From the NCBI GenBank assembly GCA_030159235.1, contig BSBG01000004.1:301389-365388 (forward strand): a stretch of DNA of 64,000 nucleotides. The letters run 5' to 3'. Shown one piece after another: positions 8,007 to 18,333 of this stretch. The position numbers and the translations under genes are program-made. How positions within the stretch are numbered: the first letter of the stretch is position 1; each line of letters starts with the position of its first letter. The stretch comes from Bacillus safensis (GTDB lineage: Bacteria; Bacillota; Bacilli; Bacillales; Bacillaceae). A model generated the notes under the pieces. The model saw only the letters and a program-made list of their open reading frames with translations. It had not been told where the DNA came from and ran no database searches.

Positions 8007-9667
8007 TATTCAGCATCAAGCGGTACGACTGCTTCATGGAATAGTTGATCTAATTCTGTTTGATGTTTCTGTTTTGCTGCTTCATCCCAGCCAAAACGCT
8101 CTGCCATATAATCCACAACTGGCTGTGCGTATTTTTTTGCCCAGTTGATATTAAATAATAGGCTGCCTGTTCTTCTTAAGAAGAAATCAACAGGTGTTAC
8201 AGCTAGTTCTTCTTCAATCGCATAGACAAGCTCTGCTAGCACATATGCTGGAATGTTTCGTTTGTCTGCCTCGCCTTGAAGCTGCTCTACTCGTTTGTAG
8301 ACACTGCTGACGTTTGAACCATATTTTTCAGCTAGTTTTTGTGCAATCGGTTCTGTCAAACCTACAGATGCGCCTTCTGCTGTTTTCGCTTGAACAAAGG
8401 CTGCCATATTTTTAGCTCCGCCTACATGGCCGCCTGAAATTGGCATATGTTTTGTTTTACATGGTCCATAATCTTTTCCAGTTTCTTCTTTCAGCCCTTC
8501 ACGTACAAGATCGACAATGTGCTCAGCCATTTTGCGATAGCCTGTTAATTTACCACCAGCAATGGTGATTAAGCCTGAAGATGATGTCCATACTTCATCC
8601 TTACGAGAAATTTCAGAAGGATCTTTGCCCTCTTCATGAATAAGTGGACGAAGGCCGGCCCAGTTGGATTCTACATCTTTTTCTGTAATATTGAGATCAG
8701 GGAACATGTACTGAATCGCTTCGATGACATAGTCACGATCTGCTTTTGTCATACGCGGATGCTCCAGCTGTTTTTTGTATACTGTATCTGTTGTTCCAAC
8801 GTACGTTTTTCCTTCTCGTGGAATCGCAAAGACCATACGTTTGTCAGGCGTGTCAAAGTAGATCGCTTGTTTTAATGGGAATACCGATTGGTCGAATACT
8901 AAGTGAATTCCTTTTGTATGCTGTAAGTGTTTCCCTTGTTTTGAGTGGTCCTTATCTCTAAGTTGATCTACCCATGGACCTGTCGCATTGACGATCTTTT
9001 TCGCATACACATCGTATGTTTTTTGCGTCATGACATCTTCAATGACAACACCAACCACTTTGCCTTTATCATAAATAAATTCTTTTACTTTCGCATAGTT
9101 GACCGCTTCTGCTCCGAATTTCACGGCCTCTTTCATAACTTCGATTGTGAGGCGTGCATCATCTGTACGGTATTCAACATAGTAGCCGCCGCCTTTTAAG
9201 CCGTCCTTTTTGACAAGCGGTTCTTTTGCAAGTGTTTCCTTCGCACTAAGCATACTTCTGCGTTCGCTATGCTTTACACCCGCTAAAAAGTCATACACTC
9301 TAAGCCCAATAGATGTTGAAAACTTACCAAAAGTCCCGCCTTTATGCATCGGAAGAAGCATCCATTCTGGCGTTGTGACGTGAGGACCATTTTCGTATAC
9401 GATAGCACGCTCTTTACCGACCTCTGCGACCATTTTCACTTCAAATTGTTTTAAATAACGAAGTCCGCCGTGCACTAGTTTCGTTGAACGGCTAGACGTA
9501 CCTGCTGCGAAATCCTGCATTTCTGCAAGACCGACACGCATTCCGCGTGAAGCCGCATCAAGTGCAGTACCAGCGCCTGTAATACCCCCACCAATGATAA
9601 ACACATCATATGGTTTTTTTGTCATTTCCTGCAGCATTTGTTCCCTTTCTAAGCTAGAAAAAGTCAT
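8006..9667 (-). CDS. glpD: GlpD, FAD-dependent glycerol-3-phosphate dehydrogenase
   Basis: Oxidises sn-glycerol-3-phosphate to dihydroxyacetone phosphate at the membrane, passing electrons to menaquinone. The Rossmann FAD motif is [15 protein letters not shown], followed by [17 protein letters not shown]. The C-terminal half carries the DAO_C domain. The open frame reaches 9766, but ATG 9667 has GGAGGA at good spacing and gives 553 residues, the usual length. The extra upstream codons are the structured leader RNA. It follows glpK, with its own promoter and antitermination leader. Confidence 0.95.
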   Translation of the reverse strand: MTFSSLEREQMLQEMTKKPYDVFIIGGGITGAGTALDAASRGMRVGLAEMQDFAAGTSSRSTKLVHGGLRYLKQFEVKMVAEVGKERAIVYENGPHVTTPEWMLLPMHKGGTFGKFSTSIGLRVYDFLAGVKHSERRSMLSAKETLAKEPLVKKDGLKGGGYYVEYRTDDARLTIEVMKEAVKFGAEAVNYAKVKEFIYDKGKVVGVVIEDVMTQKTYDVYAKKIVNATGPWVDQLRDKDHSKQGKHLQHTKGIHLVFDQSVFPLKQAIYFDTPDKRMVFAIPREGKTYVGTTDTVYKKQLEHPRMTKADRDYVIEAIQYMFPDLNITEKDVESNWAGLRPLIHEEGKDPSEISRKDEVWTSSSGLITIAGGKLTGYRKMAEHIVDLVREGLKEETGKDYGPCKTKHMPISGGHVGGAKNMAAFVQAKTAEGASVGLTEPIAQKLAEKYGSNVSSVYKRVEQLQGEADKRNIPAYVLAELVYAIEEELAVTPVDFFLRRTGSLLFNINWAKKYAQPVVDYMAERFGWDEAAKQKHQTELDQLFHEAVVPLDAE

Positions 9668-9696
9668 CTCTTGTTCCTCCCATGTTGTACGGTAAA

Positions 9697-9764
9697 GAAA
9701 AAGAGACCGCAAACACCCAAAGCGTATTTCTACACTTCGGTGTCTGCGGTCTCTCCAGTTCTCC
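9697..9764 (-). promoter_or_regulatory. GlpP-responsive leader terminator of glpD
   Basis: On the minus strand the leader has a GGAGAACTGGAGA element, then a long stem (GAGACCGCAGACACC pairing with GGGTGTTTGCGGTCTC) and TTTTTCTTT. A nearly identical GGAGAAACGGAGA element precedes the glpF leader stem. In B. subtilis, GlpP bound to glycerol-3-phosphate prevents termination at such leaders. The structure is seen; GlpP action is inferred. Confidence 0.8.
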
Positions 9765-9787
9765 AACCGTTCTATTAACTTATTTGA

Positions 9788-11318
<1,531 letters not shown>

Positions 11319-12134
11319 TTACATACTTTCATTTACAGCATTTGTTTGGTTTTTCGTAGAAACATAGAGTCCTAACAATACCACAACTAAAATAACGCTT
11401 ACAATCCAAAAGGCTGGTGTGACGTTCGCTTTAAAGACTGCATTGTAGAAAACACCGCCAAATGCGCCGCCTAAAATTGGACCAACGACAGGCACCCACG
11501 CATATTTCCAATTCGATGGGCCTTTACCTGGAATCGGCAGAATCGCATGTGCAATTCTTGGACCTAAATCACGTGCAGGGTTGATTGCATAACCAGTTGT
11601 ACCACCTAAAGAAAGACCAATTGCGACAATTAAGAAACCAACAATCAGCGGATTCACTCCGTCTGCAAATTTATTTGCACCAATCGCTAAAATTCCTAGA
11701 ACCAATACAAATGTACCGATGACTTCACTGAGTACGTTTGCAAAAGTATGCGGAATCGCAGGACCAGTTGAGAATACACCTAGCTTTGCACCTGGATCGT
11801 CTGTCGCTTTCCAGTGCGGTAAGTAATGTAAAAAGACAATAATAGCTCCTAGTAATGCGCCAAGCATTTGACCGACAATATACATTGGAACATCAGCCCA
11901 AGGAAAACTTCCTTCTAGCGCAAGACCAATGGTTAGTGCTGGATTCAAATGCGCTCCGCTGATTCCACCAGTTGCATATGCTGCAATGGCTACTGCAAAT
12001 CCCCATCCGAAAGCGATTACAATCCAGCCGGATTGATATGCAAGCGATTTCTTTAAACTAACTGCCGCACACACACCGCCTCCAAAAATAATGAGCAGCA
12101 TTGTACCTACGACTTCACCCCAAAATGGTGTCAT
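11319..12134 (-). CDS. glpF: GlpF, glycerol facilitator (aquaporin family)
   Basis: Passive channel for glycerol across the membrane. The 271-residue MIP protein has six transmembrane segments and two half-helices with NPA motifs ([12 protein letters not shown] and [13 protein letters not shown]). Asp after the second NPAR is typical of glycerol-conducting members. First gene of the glpFK operon, behind a strong GAGGAGG and a long regulated leader. Confidence 0.95.
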   Translation of the reverse strand: MTPFWGEVVGTMLLIIFGGGVCAAVSLKKSLAYQSGWIVIAFGWGFAVAIAAYATGGISGAHLNPALTIGLALEGSFPWADVPMYIVGQMLGALLGAIIVFLHYLPHWKATDDPGAKLGVFSTGPAIPHTFANVLSEVIGTFVLVLGILAIGANKFADGVNPLIVGFLIVAIGLSLGGTTGYAINPARDLGPRIAHAILPIPGKGPSNWKYAWVPVVGPILGGAFGGVFYNAVFKANVTPAFWIVSVILVVVLLGLYVSTKNQTNAVNESM

Positions 12135-12190
12135 GAAAATTCCTCCTCTGGTTCAGTTGCCATCCCCTATGAATGTGTAGAAAAGATAAA

Positions 12191-12262
12191 GAAAAAAGAT
12201 CCACAACAAACATACTTTACATAAGGGTCATTTGTCACCTAGTAAAGCGCTGTTGTGGATCT
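12191..12262 (-). promoter_or_regulatory. GlpP-responsive leader terminator of glpF
   Basis: Minus strand: GGAGAAACGGAGA, then GATCCACAACA paired across a loop with TGTTGTGGATC and followed by TTTTTTC. An inner CTTTAC / GTAAAG pair extends the structure. It shares the leading element with the glpD leader. The 5' untranslated region from promoter to glpF is about 155 bases and contains no gene. Confidence 0.8.
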
Positions 12263-12296
12263 CCGTTTCTCCATCACATGATATTAACTTAGTGCT

Positions 12297-12325
12297 ATAG
12301 TATCAGAGAATGAAAACGTTGTCAA
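12297..12325 (-). promoter_or_regulatory. glpFK promoter with overlapping cre site
   Basis: Minus strand TTGACA (12320-12325), 17-bp spacer, TACTAT (12297-12302). Bases 12311-12324 read TGAAAACGTTGTCA on the plus strand, a perfect match to the CcpA consensus TGWAANCGNTNWCA that overlaps the -35. CcpA binding there would block transcription, giving glucose repression. Confidence 0.85.
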
Positions 12326-12348
12326 TCAATTTTCACATTTTATCTTTT

Positions 12349-12906
12349 TCACGTTTGGAACGCTTTCCAAAGGGCTATATTCGATGTGGTTACAGCTGTT
12401 GCTCCTGCTTCAAGTGCTCTTTCTACATCATCTTTTGTTCGGATAAATCCGCCTGCAAATATTGGTATCCCAGCTCTTTCGCGCACTTCTGTAATTAAAT
12501 CCGGCACAACCCCTGGCAATACTTCAATAAAATCTGGACGATGTTTCCCTACGAATTCCATGCTTTTTTCCATAGCACTTGTATCCAGTAAAAACATTCG
12601 CTGAATAGCATATACCTTCTTCTGCTTGGCTTTTACTATGACAGAAGACCTAGTAGAAATAATTCCTGCCGGTTTCATTTCCTGACAAATAAATTCCGTT
12701 CCATACTCATCATGTTTGATCCCGTGAATGAGATCGACATGGACAAACATTTTTTTATGATGGGCATTTGCCTCATTCATTATGCCCTTTAACCGGCCTA
12801 AATGGACATCAAGTAAGACTCCATATGTAAATGGACTTTTTAAAAATTCCTCAAATTGCTTCATATTGCGAACAGCAGGTAGAATGGGTTGATCATGAAA
12901 ACTCAT
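12349..12906 (-). CDS. glpP: GlpP, glycerol-3-phosphate-responsive antiterminator
   Basis: RNA-binding antiterminator of the glp leaders, active with glycerol-3-phosphate. The 185-residue TIM-barrel protein has the family signatures [26 protein letters not shown] and IFAGGFIRT. Its own promoter lies outside the glpF control region, and it sits directly upstream of glpF in the B. subtilis order. ATG 12906 follows GAAGGAG. Confidence 0.94.
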   Translation of the reverse strand: MSFHDQPILPAVRNMKQFEEFLKSPFTYGVLLDVHLGRLKGIMNEANAHHKKMFVHVDLIHGIKHDEYGTEFICQEMKPAGIISTRSSVIVKAKQKKVYAIQRMFLLDTSAMEKSMEFVGKHRPDFIEVLPGVVPDLITEVRERAGIPIFAGGFIRTKDDVERALEAGATAVTTSNIALWKAFQT

Positions 12907-13049
12907 ATGCCGTCTCCTTCTAAAGTGTATTGGTTCAGCCTTCTCCTAACAGTAATAGAATCTCTGCTATTTTTCAATACACCTAGTGTACCCAATGCTA
13001 ATTTCACGAAGCAGCTTGATGAAAACATTATGTGCTTTACCTCCATAGA

Positions 13050-13075
13050 AAAAAGCAGAGATGTCTCTCTGCTAT
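13050..13075 (-). terminator. Terminator overlapping the end of the yhxA-like gene
   Basis: AGCAGAGA-gaca-TCTCTGCT followed by TTTTTTC on the minus strand. The stem starts within the stop codon region of the aminotransferase gene. Confidence 0.8.
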
Positions 13076-14412
13076 AACTGCGCCATACTTTCTTTTAATG
13101 TGTTTATGATAAATGAGGCGTCTTCGTCTGTTATATTCAGCGGCGGTGCAAGCTGGGCAACGTTGTTATAGCCTGCAACGGTATCACCATTTTTCCCGAT
13201 GATCAGCCCGCGTTTTTTACATTCTGCAATCAATTGACCGACAACATGCGCGTCAGCTGGTTTTTTGGACTGTTGATCCTGAACAAGCTCAATTCCAAAC
13301 AGCAGGCCTTTTCCTCTAACATCACCGACAAATGGATGCTCCTTTAACTCTTGCAAACGTTCGAGCATATCTCGACCAAGTGCCGCAGACCGTTCCACTA
13401 ATTGCTCGTTTTCCATGATCTCTAGGTTGGCAAGTGCCACCGCACAGGAAGCAGGGTGACCGCCAAATGTATTCACATGACGAAGCCGGTCATACGTATC
13501 TTCGCCAGCGTAGGCTTCATAGATCTCTCGTTTGACACACGTTGCAGAAAGCGGTAAATAGCCGCTTGTGATCCCCTTTGCCATTGTGATGATATCCGGT
13601 TTTACTTCCTCATGCATAAAACCAAACCGCTTCCCTGTCCGACCAAAGCCGCAGATCACTTCATCCACAATCAGAAGCGCTCCATGAGAAGCGCAGATGT
13701 CTTTGACCTTCTTCAAATACCCTTTTGGTGGCATTAAGATACCGCCGCCCGTAATAATCGGCTCCATAATGACCCCAGCAATGGTCTCGCTTAGTTCCCA
13801 CGTCATGGCTTGATCAATTGCCGCAGCACTGGCCAAATTCTCTTGATCCTCAGGGTGACGATACACATCAGGCGGCGCGACATGGATGAAGCCTTGACCT
13901 AATGGTTCATATTTATATTTACGCTGCGCCTGACCCGTTGCGGCAAGCGCTGCTGCTGTATTGCCGTGATAGGACCGATACCTGGAGATGAACTTTGTTC
14001 TTGTACTCTCTCCTTTTTGCGCATGATATTGTTTAGCGATCTTAAATGCGGCTTCATTGGCTTCAGAACCACTGTTAGAAAAGAAGATGACATAGTCACC
14101 GCCAAGCCATTCATTTAGCTTTTCAGCCAGCTGAATCGCTGGCACATGGCTTTGCGTCAGCGGATAGTAAGGCATTGTATTTAATTGCTTATATGCCGCT
14201 TCAGCAAGCTCCTTTCGGCCATATCCGGCATTTACACACCAAAGGCCTGACATCCCGTCTAAATATCGATTTCCATGAATATCTGTCACCCATGCGCCCT
14301 CTGCCTCGTGAATGACCATGCTTTCATTTTCCTTGTTTGTCCCTTTCATATGATGCCAGATCAACTGATCATCTTTCGCCTGAAGATTTTGAGCCTGCTC
14401 ATGTATTTTCAT
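13072..14412 (-). CDS. yhxA: YhxA-like class III (omega) aminotransferase
   Basis: PLP-dependent aminotransferase of 446 residues, probably using an omega-amino donor (beta-alanine, taurine, polyamine) with pyruvate or a similar acceptor. Visible are the phosphate-binding SNSGSEANE (112-120), Tyr/His in RSYHGNT, Asp250 in IVDEVICGFGRTG and Schiff-base Lys279 in TMAKGITSGYLPL. The exact substrate is not decidable. In B. subtilis yhxA sits beside glpP, as here. The PucR-type regulator upstream may control it. Confidence 0.88.
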   Translation of the reverse strand: MKIHEQAQNLQAKDDQLIWHHMKGTNKENESMVIHEAEGAWVTDIHGNRYLDGMSGLWCVNAGYGRKELAEAAYKQLNTMPYYPLTQSHVPAIQLAEKLNEWLGGDYVIFFSNSGSEANEAAFKIAKQYHAQKGESTRTKFISRYRSYHGNTAAALAATGQAQRKYKYEPLGQGFIHVAPPDVYRHPEDQENLASAAAIDQAMTWELSETIAGVIMEPIITGGGILMPPKGYLKKVKDICASHGALLIVDEVICGFGRTGKRFGFMHEEVKPDIITMAKGITSGYLPLSATCVKREIYEAYAGEDTYDRLRHVNTFGGHPASCAVALANLEIMENEQLVERSAALGRDMLERLQELKEHPFVGDVRGKGLLFGIELVQDQQSKKPADAHVVGQLIAECKKRGLIIGKNGDTVAGYNNVAQLAPPLNITDEDASFIINTLKESMAQL

Positions 14413-14512
14413 CTTCCCGCCCCCATGTATCCGTTTTCATCATAAAAGAAGCTTAGACCGGTTCAGCAGCACATTGCCTCTCCTTTCATTATATGGATGA
14501 AAAGGGAGGCAT

Positions 14513-14614
14513 ATGAAACTGAAACTAGGCCGCCCGCATAAGCGAACCAATCGTTACTTTTATTATAAAAAAGGAGACGGGCCGATTACATTAGACAGAT
14601 CGTCAACTGATTGA
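14513..14614 (+). CDS. Candidate 33-residue basic micro-ORF
   Basis: A short open frame (MKLKLGRPHKRTNRYFYYKK..., 33 residues, strongly basic with three consecutive aromatic residues) starts at ATG 14513, three bases past GGGAGG, a rather short spacing. It runs opposite to its neighbours in the 255-bp gap between the aminotransferase and the PucR gene. I do not recognise it. It may be spurious; the rest of the gap shows no other gene. Confidence 0.3.
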   Translation: MKLKLGRPHKRTNRYFYYKKGDGPITLDRSSTD

Positions 14615-14666
14615 AAAGAACCATAAGACACTCTACTTGATGTCTTAGCAAATCTAACACACCTCG

Positions 14667-16259
14667 TTAACGGAGATTTCCTTGCAGAAATTCATAAGCA
14701 AGAATCGCAAATTCAAGCGCTTGACGTTTCGGGGCCTTCATCATATCCTCACCAAGCAAGGCATGCAGTTTATCTAGTCTATGATAAAGGGTCTGCCTGA
14801 CAATATAGAGCTGACTTGCAGTTTCTTTTTTAGAACCGTTTGTCTGTAAAAAGATATTCAGCGTTTGATAGAGTCTTCCGCTATTTTGCTTATCAAATAA
14901 AATCACAGGCTCCAAGTACTCTTTCACCATACATTCAAGGAGCCCGCTTTCCTTCATGACAGGCATCAAGCGGAGCATATGTAAATCTTGATAAAATGGG
15001 CTTTCCACCCGCTCAGGGATGGCTTTCTTTAAATGCAGCACTTCTTTGGCTGCTTGAAAGCTTTTTCTCATCTGCTGGAACTGCTCACAATATGAACCGA
15101 TGCCAAAATTGATCACAGTCCCCCGAGGCTGCTCCCGGTCATACAATTGTTTGATGTCGCTTGCCGCCTTTTCTGCACGCTCTTTCCAGTCCTCTTTCTT
15201 TCTCGTGTTTAATAAAATAAACAAGGTTTGTCCTTGATGCTCATAAGCAATCAGATGGAAACCCGCACGCTGAAAGATGGAGCGGCAAGATACGAGAAAA
15301 TAAAGATTGCCTGCGATTTCTTCAATTTGATGATGCTTTTGAAAGAGCATGACCACACAGCCCGTTGGTTTTTTCACTCCTTCTGTTTCTTCAAGATGCT
15401 CTAAAATATCTCTTTCCGAATGCTCTTCTTGGAACCATTTTTGCAGCCATTCATTCTCTTTTGTCTTCTTCAGCTCTTCTGTATATAGCTCTCTTAACGT
15501 TTGCTGGGCAAGAGCATTCGCTCCTTTATCCATTACGAGCAGTTCGAATTCTGAGAGCGTGTTTGTTTGATGAATGAGCACAAGATCTGCAAATGTTTGT
15601 TTGAGTGCGAGCACTTGTTTTTGGGTCACTTCATATCCTTTTGGCAAGGATGCGAACTGCAAGTAATTCATGACCAGTTTTTCGGTTTGTTTGGAAGAAT
15701 CACATAAAATAATCGGTTCCCCCTGAACGGGTATAAGTAAAAGAATTCCCCTTACGTGCTGATACACTTGATCCAAAATGTCCATCTGCGGATGCGGGGT
15801 CAGTAAAAGCTCATTAAGCTTTGATGATAGTGCTTCTAAATCCGCCATCATTTGATATTGGCGTTCAATCATCATCGTATGGAGATGCTGTGTGATGTTG
15901 ACGAATTTCACTTCTTTTATAAACAGAATCAGCGGAAAATCTCTTTCTTCTGCATACGCAATCAGTTCTTCCGGCACATCAAATCTGAGCGGAACAAATT
16001 CAATGCACAGACCTGCCGCACCAGAATCGATCAGCTGTTTTAAAAATGCTTGAAACACATCCAATTGATCATGGAAGCCAGCGGCCGTTGTTAAAATGAG
16101 TTCGCCCCCATTTAGCAAATCTGCCACAGCAGGCACTTCAAGCACATGGACCCATTTGACTTGCCGAAACAATCCCTTTTCCCCAGTTAACACTTTCGCA
16201 TGGGCAAAATACTTCGTTTTCAACACATCACTCACTTGAAAATGAACATCTGTATTCAT
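14667..16259 (-). CDS. PucR-family transcriptional regulator
   Basis: A 530-residue regulator with an N-terminal PucR domain (about 5-125, FQVSDVLKTKYFAHAKVLTG), a middle GGDEF-like/CdaR region and a C-terminal HTH_30 helix-turn-helix (about 465-520, LNIFLQTNGSKKETASQLYIVRQTLYHRLDKL). Such proteins usually activate adjacent catabolic genes on binding a small metabolite. ATG 16259 has AGGGGGA; the open frame to 16322 overlaps the transporter gene and has no such site. Its neighbours suggest control of the AEC transporter and/or the aminotransferase. Confidence 0.85.
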   Translation of the reverse strand: MNTDVHFQVSDVLKTKYFAHAKVLTGEKGLFRQVKWVHVLEVPAVADLLNGGELILTTAAGFHDQLDVFQAFLKQLIDSGAAGLCIEFVPLRFDVPEELIAYAEERDFPLILFIKEVKFVNITQHLHTMMIERQYQMMADLEALSSKLNELLLTPHPQMDILDQVYQHVRGILLLIPVQGEPIILCDSSKQTEKLVMNYLQFASLPKGYEVTQKQVLALKQTFADLVLIHQTNTLSEFELLVMDKGANALAQQTLRELYTEELKKTKENEWLQKWFQEEHSERDILEHLEETEGVKKPTGCVVMLFQKHHQIEEIAGNLYFLVSCRSIFQRAGFHLIAYEHQGQTLFILLNTRKKEDWKERAEKAASDIKQLYDREQPRGTVINFGIGSYCEQFQQMRKSFQAAKEVLHLKKAIPERVESPFYQDLHMLRLMPVMKESGLLECMVKEYLEPVILFDKQNSGRLYQTLNIFLQTNGSKKETASQLYIVRQTLYHRLDKLHALLGEDMMKAPKRQALEFAILAYEFLQGNLR

Positions 16260-16291
16260 TGGTATGTCCCCCTTTGTTTGCCGCCCTGACC

Positions 16292-17209
16292 CTATCCTAG
16301 AGGGTGCATAGATAAAATCCATAATAAAACAGGTAAAGTCACGATACTTAAAATGGTACTAAGAAAGGTCGTGCTTGAGACAAATTCAGGCTTTGTTCGA
16401 AATTGTACAGCCATCAGTGTGGTATTTGCTGCTGTCGGCATAGCAGCAACTAAGATCATAATTTGTTTCACCAAATCATCTACCGGTAAAATAAGCGTAA
16501 AACCGAATGCGATCATTGGTGAGAGAAATAGCTTCAGCAGGACCGCATAAGAAATATTGCGATAATCGACTTGCTTAAAAGAAATGACGGCAAGCTGCAT
16601 GCCTAAAATAAGCATAATCGTTGGTATAGCGGCATCTCCCACAAGCTGAACACCTGTCATCAGCTCTTTAGGTAATGAAAGGTCAATTAGCTGAAATAAT
16701 AGACCGATGAGCGCTCCATAGGCAACCGGCATACGCAGCACTTTTTTCAGCACAACCTTTAAATCTCCTGCATCCTCTCCGCCCTTTGCTGCATAATACA
16801 TACCAATTGTACTCATGACGAGCTGCTGCAGCACCATTAAAACGATGGCAATATCTAAACCAGCTGCTCCGAAAACAAGTAGGACAACAGGCGTACCGTA
16901 ATTCCCATTATTCATAAATGCAGACGATAGAATCATGGCACAATACGTTTCATTCGAATAACCATATATACGAGATAAAATAAAGACACATAAAACAAGT
17001 GAAAGACAAAGTCCGACGACAAAAATAGATAAGTACACATAGTCCATCGACACTTTATTTTGATAAAAGGTTTCAAACGCAAGAAATGGTGACATTAAAT
17101 ATAAAGACATTGATGAGAGCGTATGTATGTCAAAACCGATGGCCTTCTGCCCGATATACCCAATCAGAAAGATACCGAACACTGGCAGTAAGACAAGTAA
17201 AAACTCCAT
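16292..17209 (-). CDS. AEC-family (auxin efflux carrier-like) permease
   Basis: A 305-residue membrane protein with about ten hydrophobic helices and the AEC internal repeat (LLPVFGIFLIGY at the start, ALIGLLFQLIDLSLP in the middle, AAMPTAANTTLMAVQF near the end). Bacterial members export or import carboxylates such as malate or malonate; the substrate here is unknown. The open frame extends to 17470, but the protein family begins at MEFLLVLLP, ATG 17209. It lies 32 bp upstream of the PucR gene on the same strand. Confidence 0.85.
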   Translation of the reverse strand: MEFLLVLLPVFGIFLIGYIGQKAIGFDIHTLSSMSLYLMSPFLAFETFYQNKVSMDYVYLSIFVVGLCLSLVLCVFILSRIYGYSNETYCAMILSSAFMNNGNYGTPVVLLVFGAAGLDIAIVLMVLQQLVMSTIGMYYAAKGGEDAGDLKVVLKKVLRMPVAYGALIGLLFQLIDLSLPKELMTGVQLVGDAAIPTIMLILGMQLAVISFKQVDYRNISYAVLLKLFLSPMIAFGFTLILPVDDLVKQIMILVAAMPTAANTTLMAVQFRTKPEFVSSTTFLSTILSIVTLPVLLWILSMHPLG

Positions 17210-17294
17210 GCTGCACCTACTTTTCCCTAGATGAATTCCTATTCTTTGCTTCCTCATTATCATACCATTGTTAAACAATAAAAAAGAAGCGCCC

Positions 17295-17711
17295 TTATGA
17301 AAGACCGCTTCTCTCCTCATCCAAATAGAACACTTCCCACAAATGACCATCAAGGTCCTGAAAGCTCCAACCATACATGAACCCATGATCCTGCTTTTCC
17401 TTAAACGGTGACCCTCCTGCTGCCACCGCCTGCTCCACCAGCTCATCGACTTCTTTTCGTGAATCAACACGCATAGAGATGATCACCTCTGATGCCTCCC
17501 TTGCATCCACCAATTGCTTCTCTGAGATGGTTTGAAAATGCTTATGGGATAACAGCATGACGTTGATGGTGTCATCAATGATCAAGCAAGCCGCCTGAGA
17601 ATTCGTAAACCGCTCTTGGAAGTCAAATCCCAGCTTTTCAAAAAAAACCTTTGATTCCTTGACATGCTTTACCGGCAAGTTGATATACAAATGTTTAGAT
17701 TGTCGTCCCAT
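17295..17711 (-). CDS. VOC (glyoxalase/bleomycin-resistance-like) protein
   Basis: A 138-residue protein of the vicinal oxygen chelate fold, with two beta-alpha-beta modules (LYINLPVKHVKESKVFFEKLGF and WSFQDLDGHLWEVFY). The terminal GHLWEVFY Glu is a usual metal ligand. It is close to the PhnB/YdfO-like group of unknown substrate. ATG 17711 follows AAGGAGAGG; codons up to 17771 are unlikely to be translated. Confidence 0.8.
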   Translation of the reverse strand: MGRQSKHLYINLPVKHVKESKVFFEKLGFDFQERFTNSQAACLIIDDTINVMLLSHKHFQTISEKQLVDAREASEVIISMRVDSRKEVDELVEQAVAAGGSPFKEKQDHGFMYGWSFQDLDGHLWEVFYLDEERSGLS

Positions 17712-17879
17712 GTTCCTCTCCTTTTTAAACACATGATCTCCTTTCAGTATATTCGGCTTTTGCTCGGGCATCCCTTAGTCACATGAAAAAATAAGCGCTA
17801 CGCCTCATTTACCTTATTTTTACAATAAATTATGATGAATCGTGAACAGAAAAATTACAATCATTAGGAGGTTTTCACA

Positions 17880-18296
17880 TTGAAAACAATTGTAAAATCA
17901 TTGATCTTCTCCACTTCTGTCGTTTTATTTGCTTCTCCCTTTACCCAAACTACAAATGCTGCACCTGCCTATCATGAACAGGTGACAGCGCAAGGTGATT
18001 TTCAACTTCCCTCTGTAACCGATACGATTAAACGCAACATTGAACTTTCATTCGAGAAACAAGAAAAATGGCTGCTACATCTTGAGCTGCTTGCTGGACC
18101 AGAAAAACGTGAACAAGTCGAGCCGTATTTCAAGGAGTTTATACGCCCTGCATTACAAAAGCTTTTAAAAGAGCCTTCTCTAACATGGAACCAAGTGGAG
18201 CAAACGATTTACCAGTCTCTTATCCAATCAGGTATCCCGGTCTTAGCTGCGAAAGCCTTAGCTCATGCAGGTACTTTATCTCTTCAAAAAATGTAA
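17880..18296 (+). CDS. Small secreted protein, unknown
   Basis: A 138-residue protein starting at TTG 17880, eight bases after AGGAGG. Residues 1-28 form a clear Sec signal peptide (basic MKTIVK, hydrophobic FSTSVVLFASPF, cleavage near TNAAPA). The mature 110 residues are predicted mostly helical, with no cysteines and no motif that I know. It stands alone on the plus strand, with its own terminator shared with yhcX. Possibly an extracellular or wall-associated protein. Confidence 0.75.
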   Translation: MKTIVKSLIFSTSVVLFASPFTQTTNAAPAYHEQVTAQGDFQLPSVTDTIKRNIELSFEKQEKWLLHLELLAGPEKREQVEPYFKEFIRPALQKLLKEPSLTWNQVEQTIYQSLIQSGIPVLAAKALAHAGTLSLQKM

Positions 18297-18297
18297 T

Positions 18298-18330
18298 CAA
18301 AAAGAAGCGCCTATAACGAGGCGCTTCCTT
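18298..18330. terminator. Bidirectional terminator
   Basis: GAAGCGCCT-ataacg-AGGCGCTTC with A-rich and T-rich flanks, between convergent genes ending at 18296 and 18334. Confidence 0.8.
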
Positions 18331-18333
18331 TCA

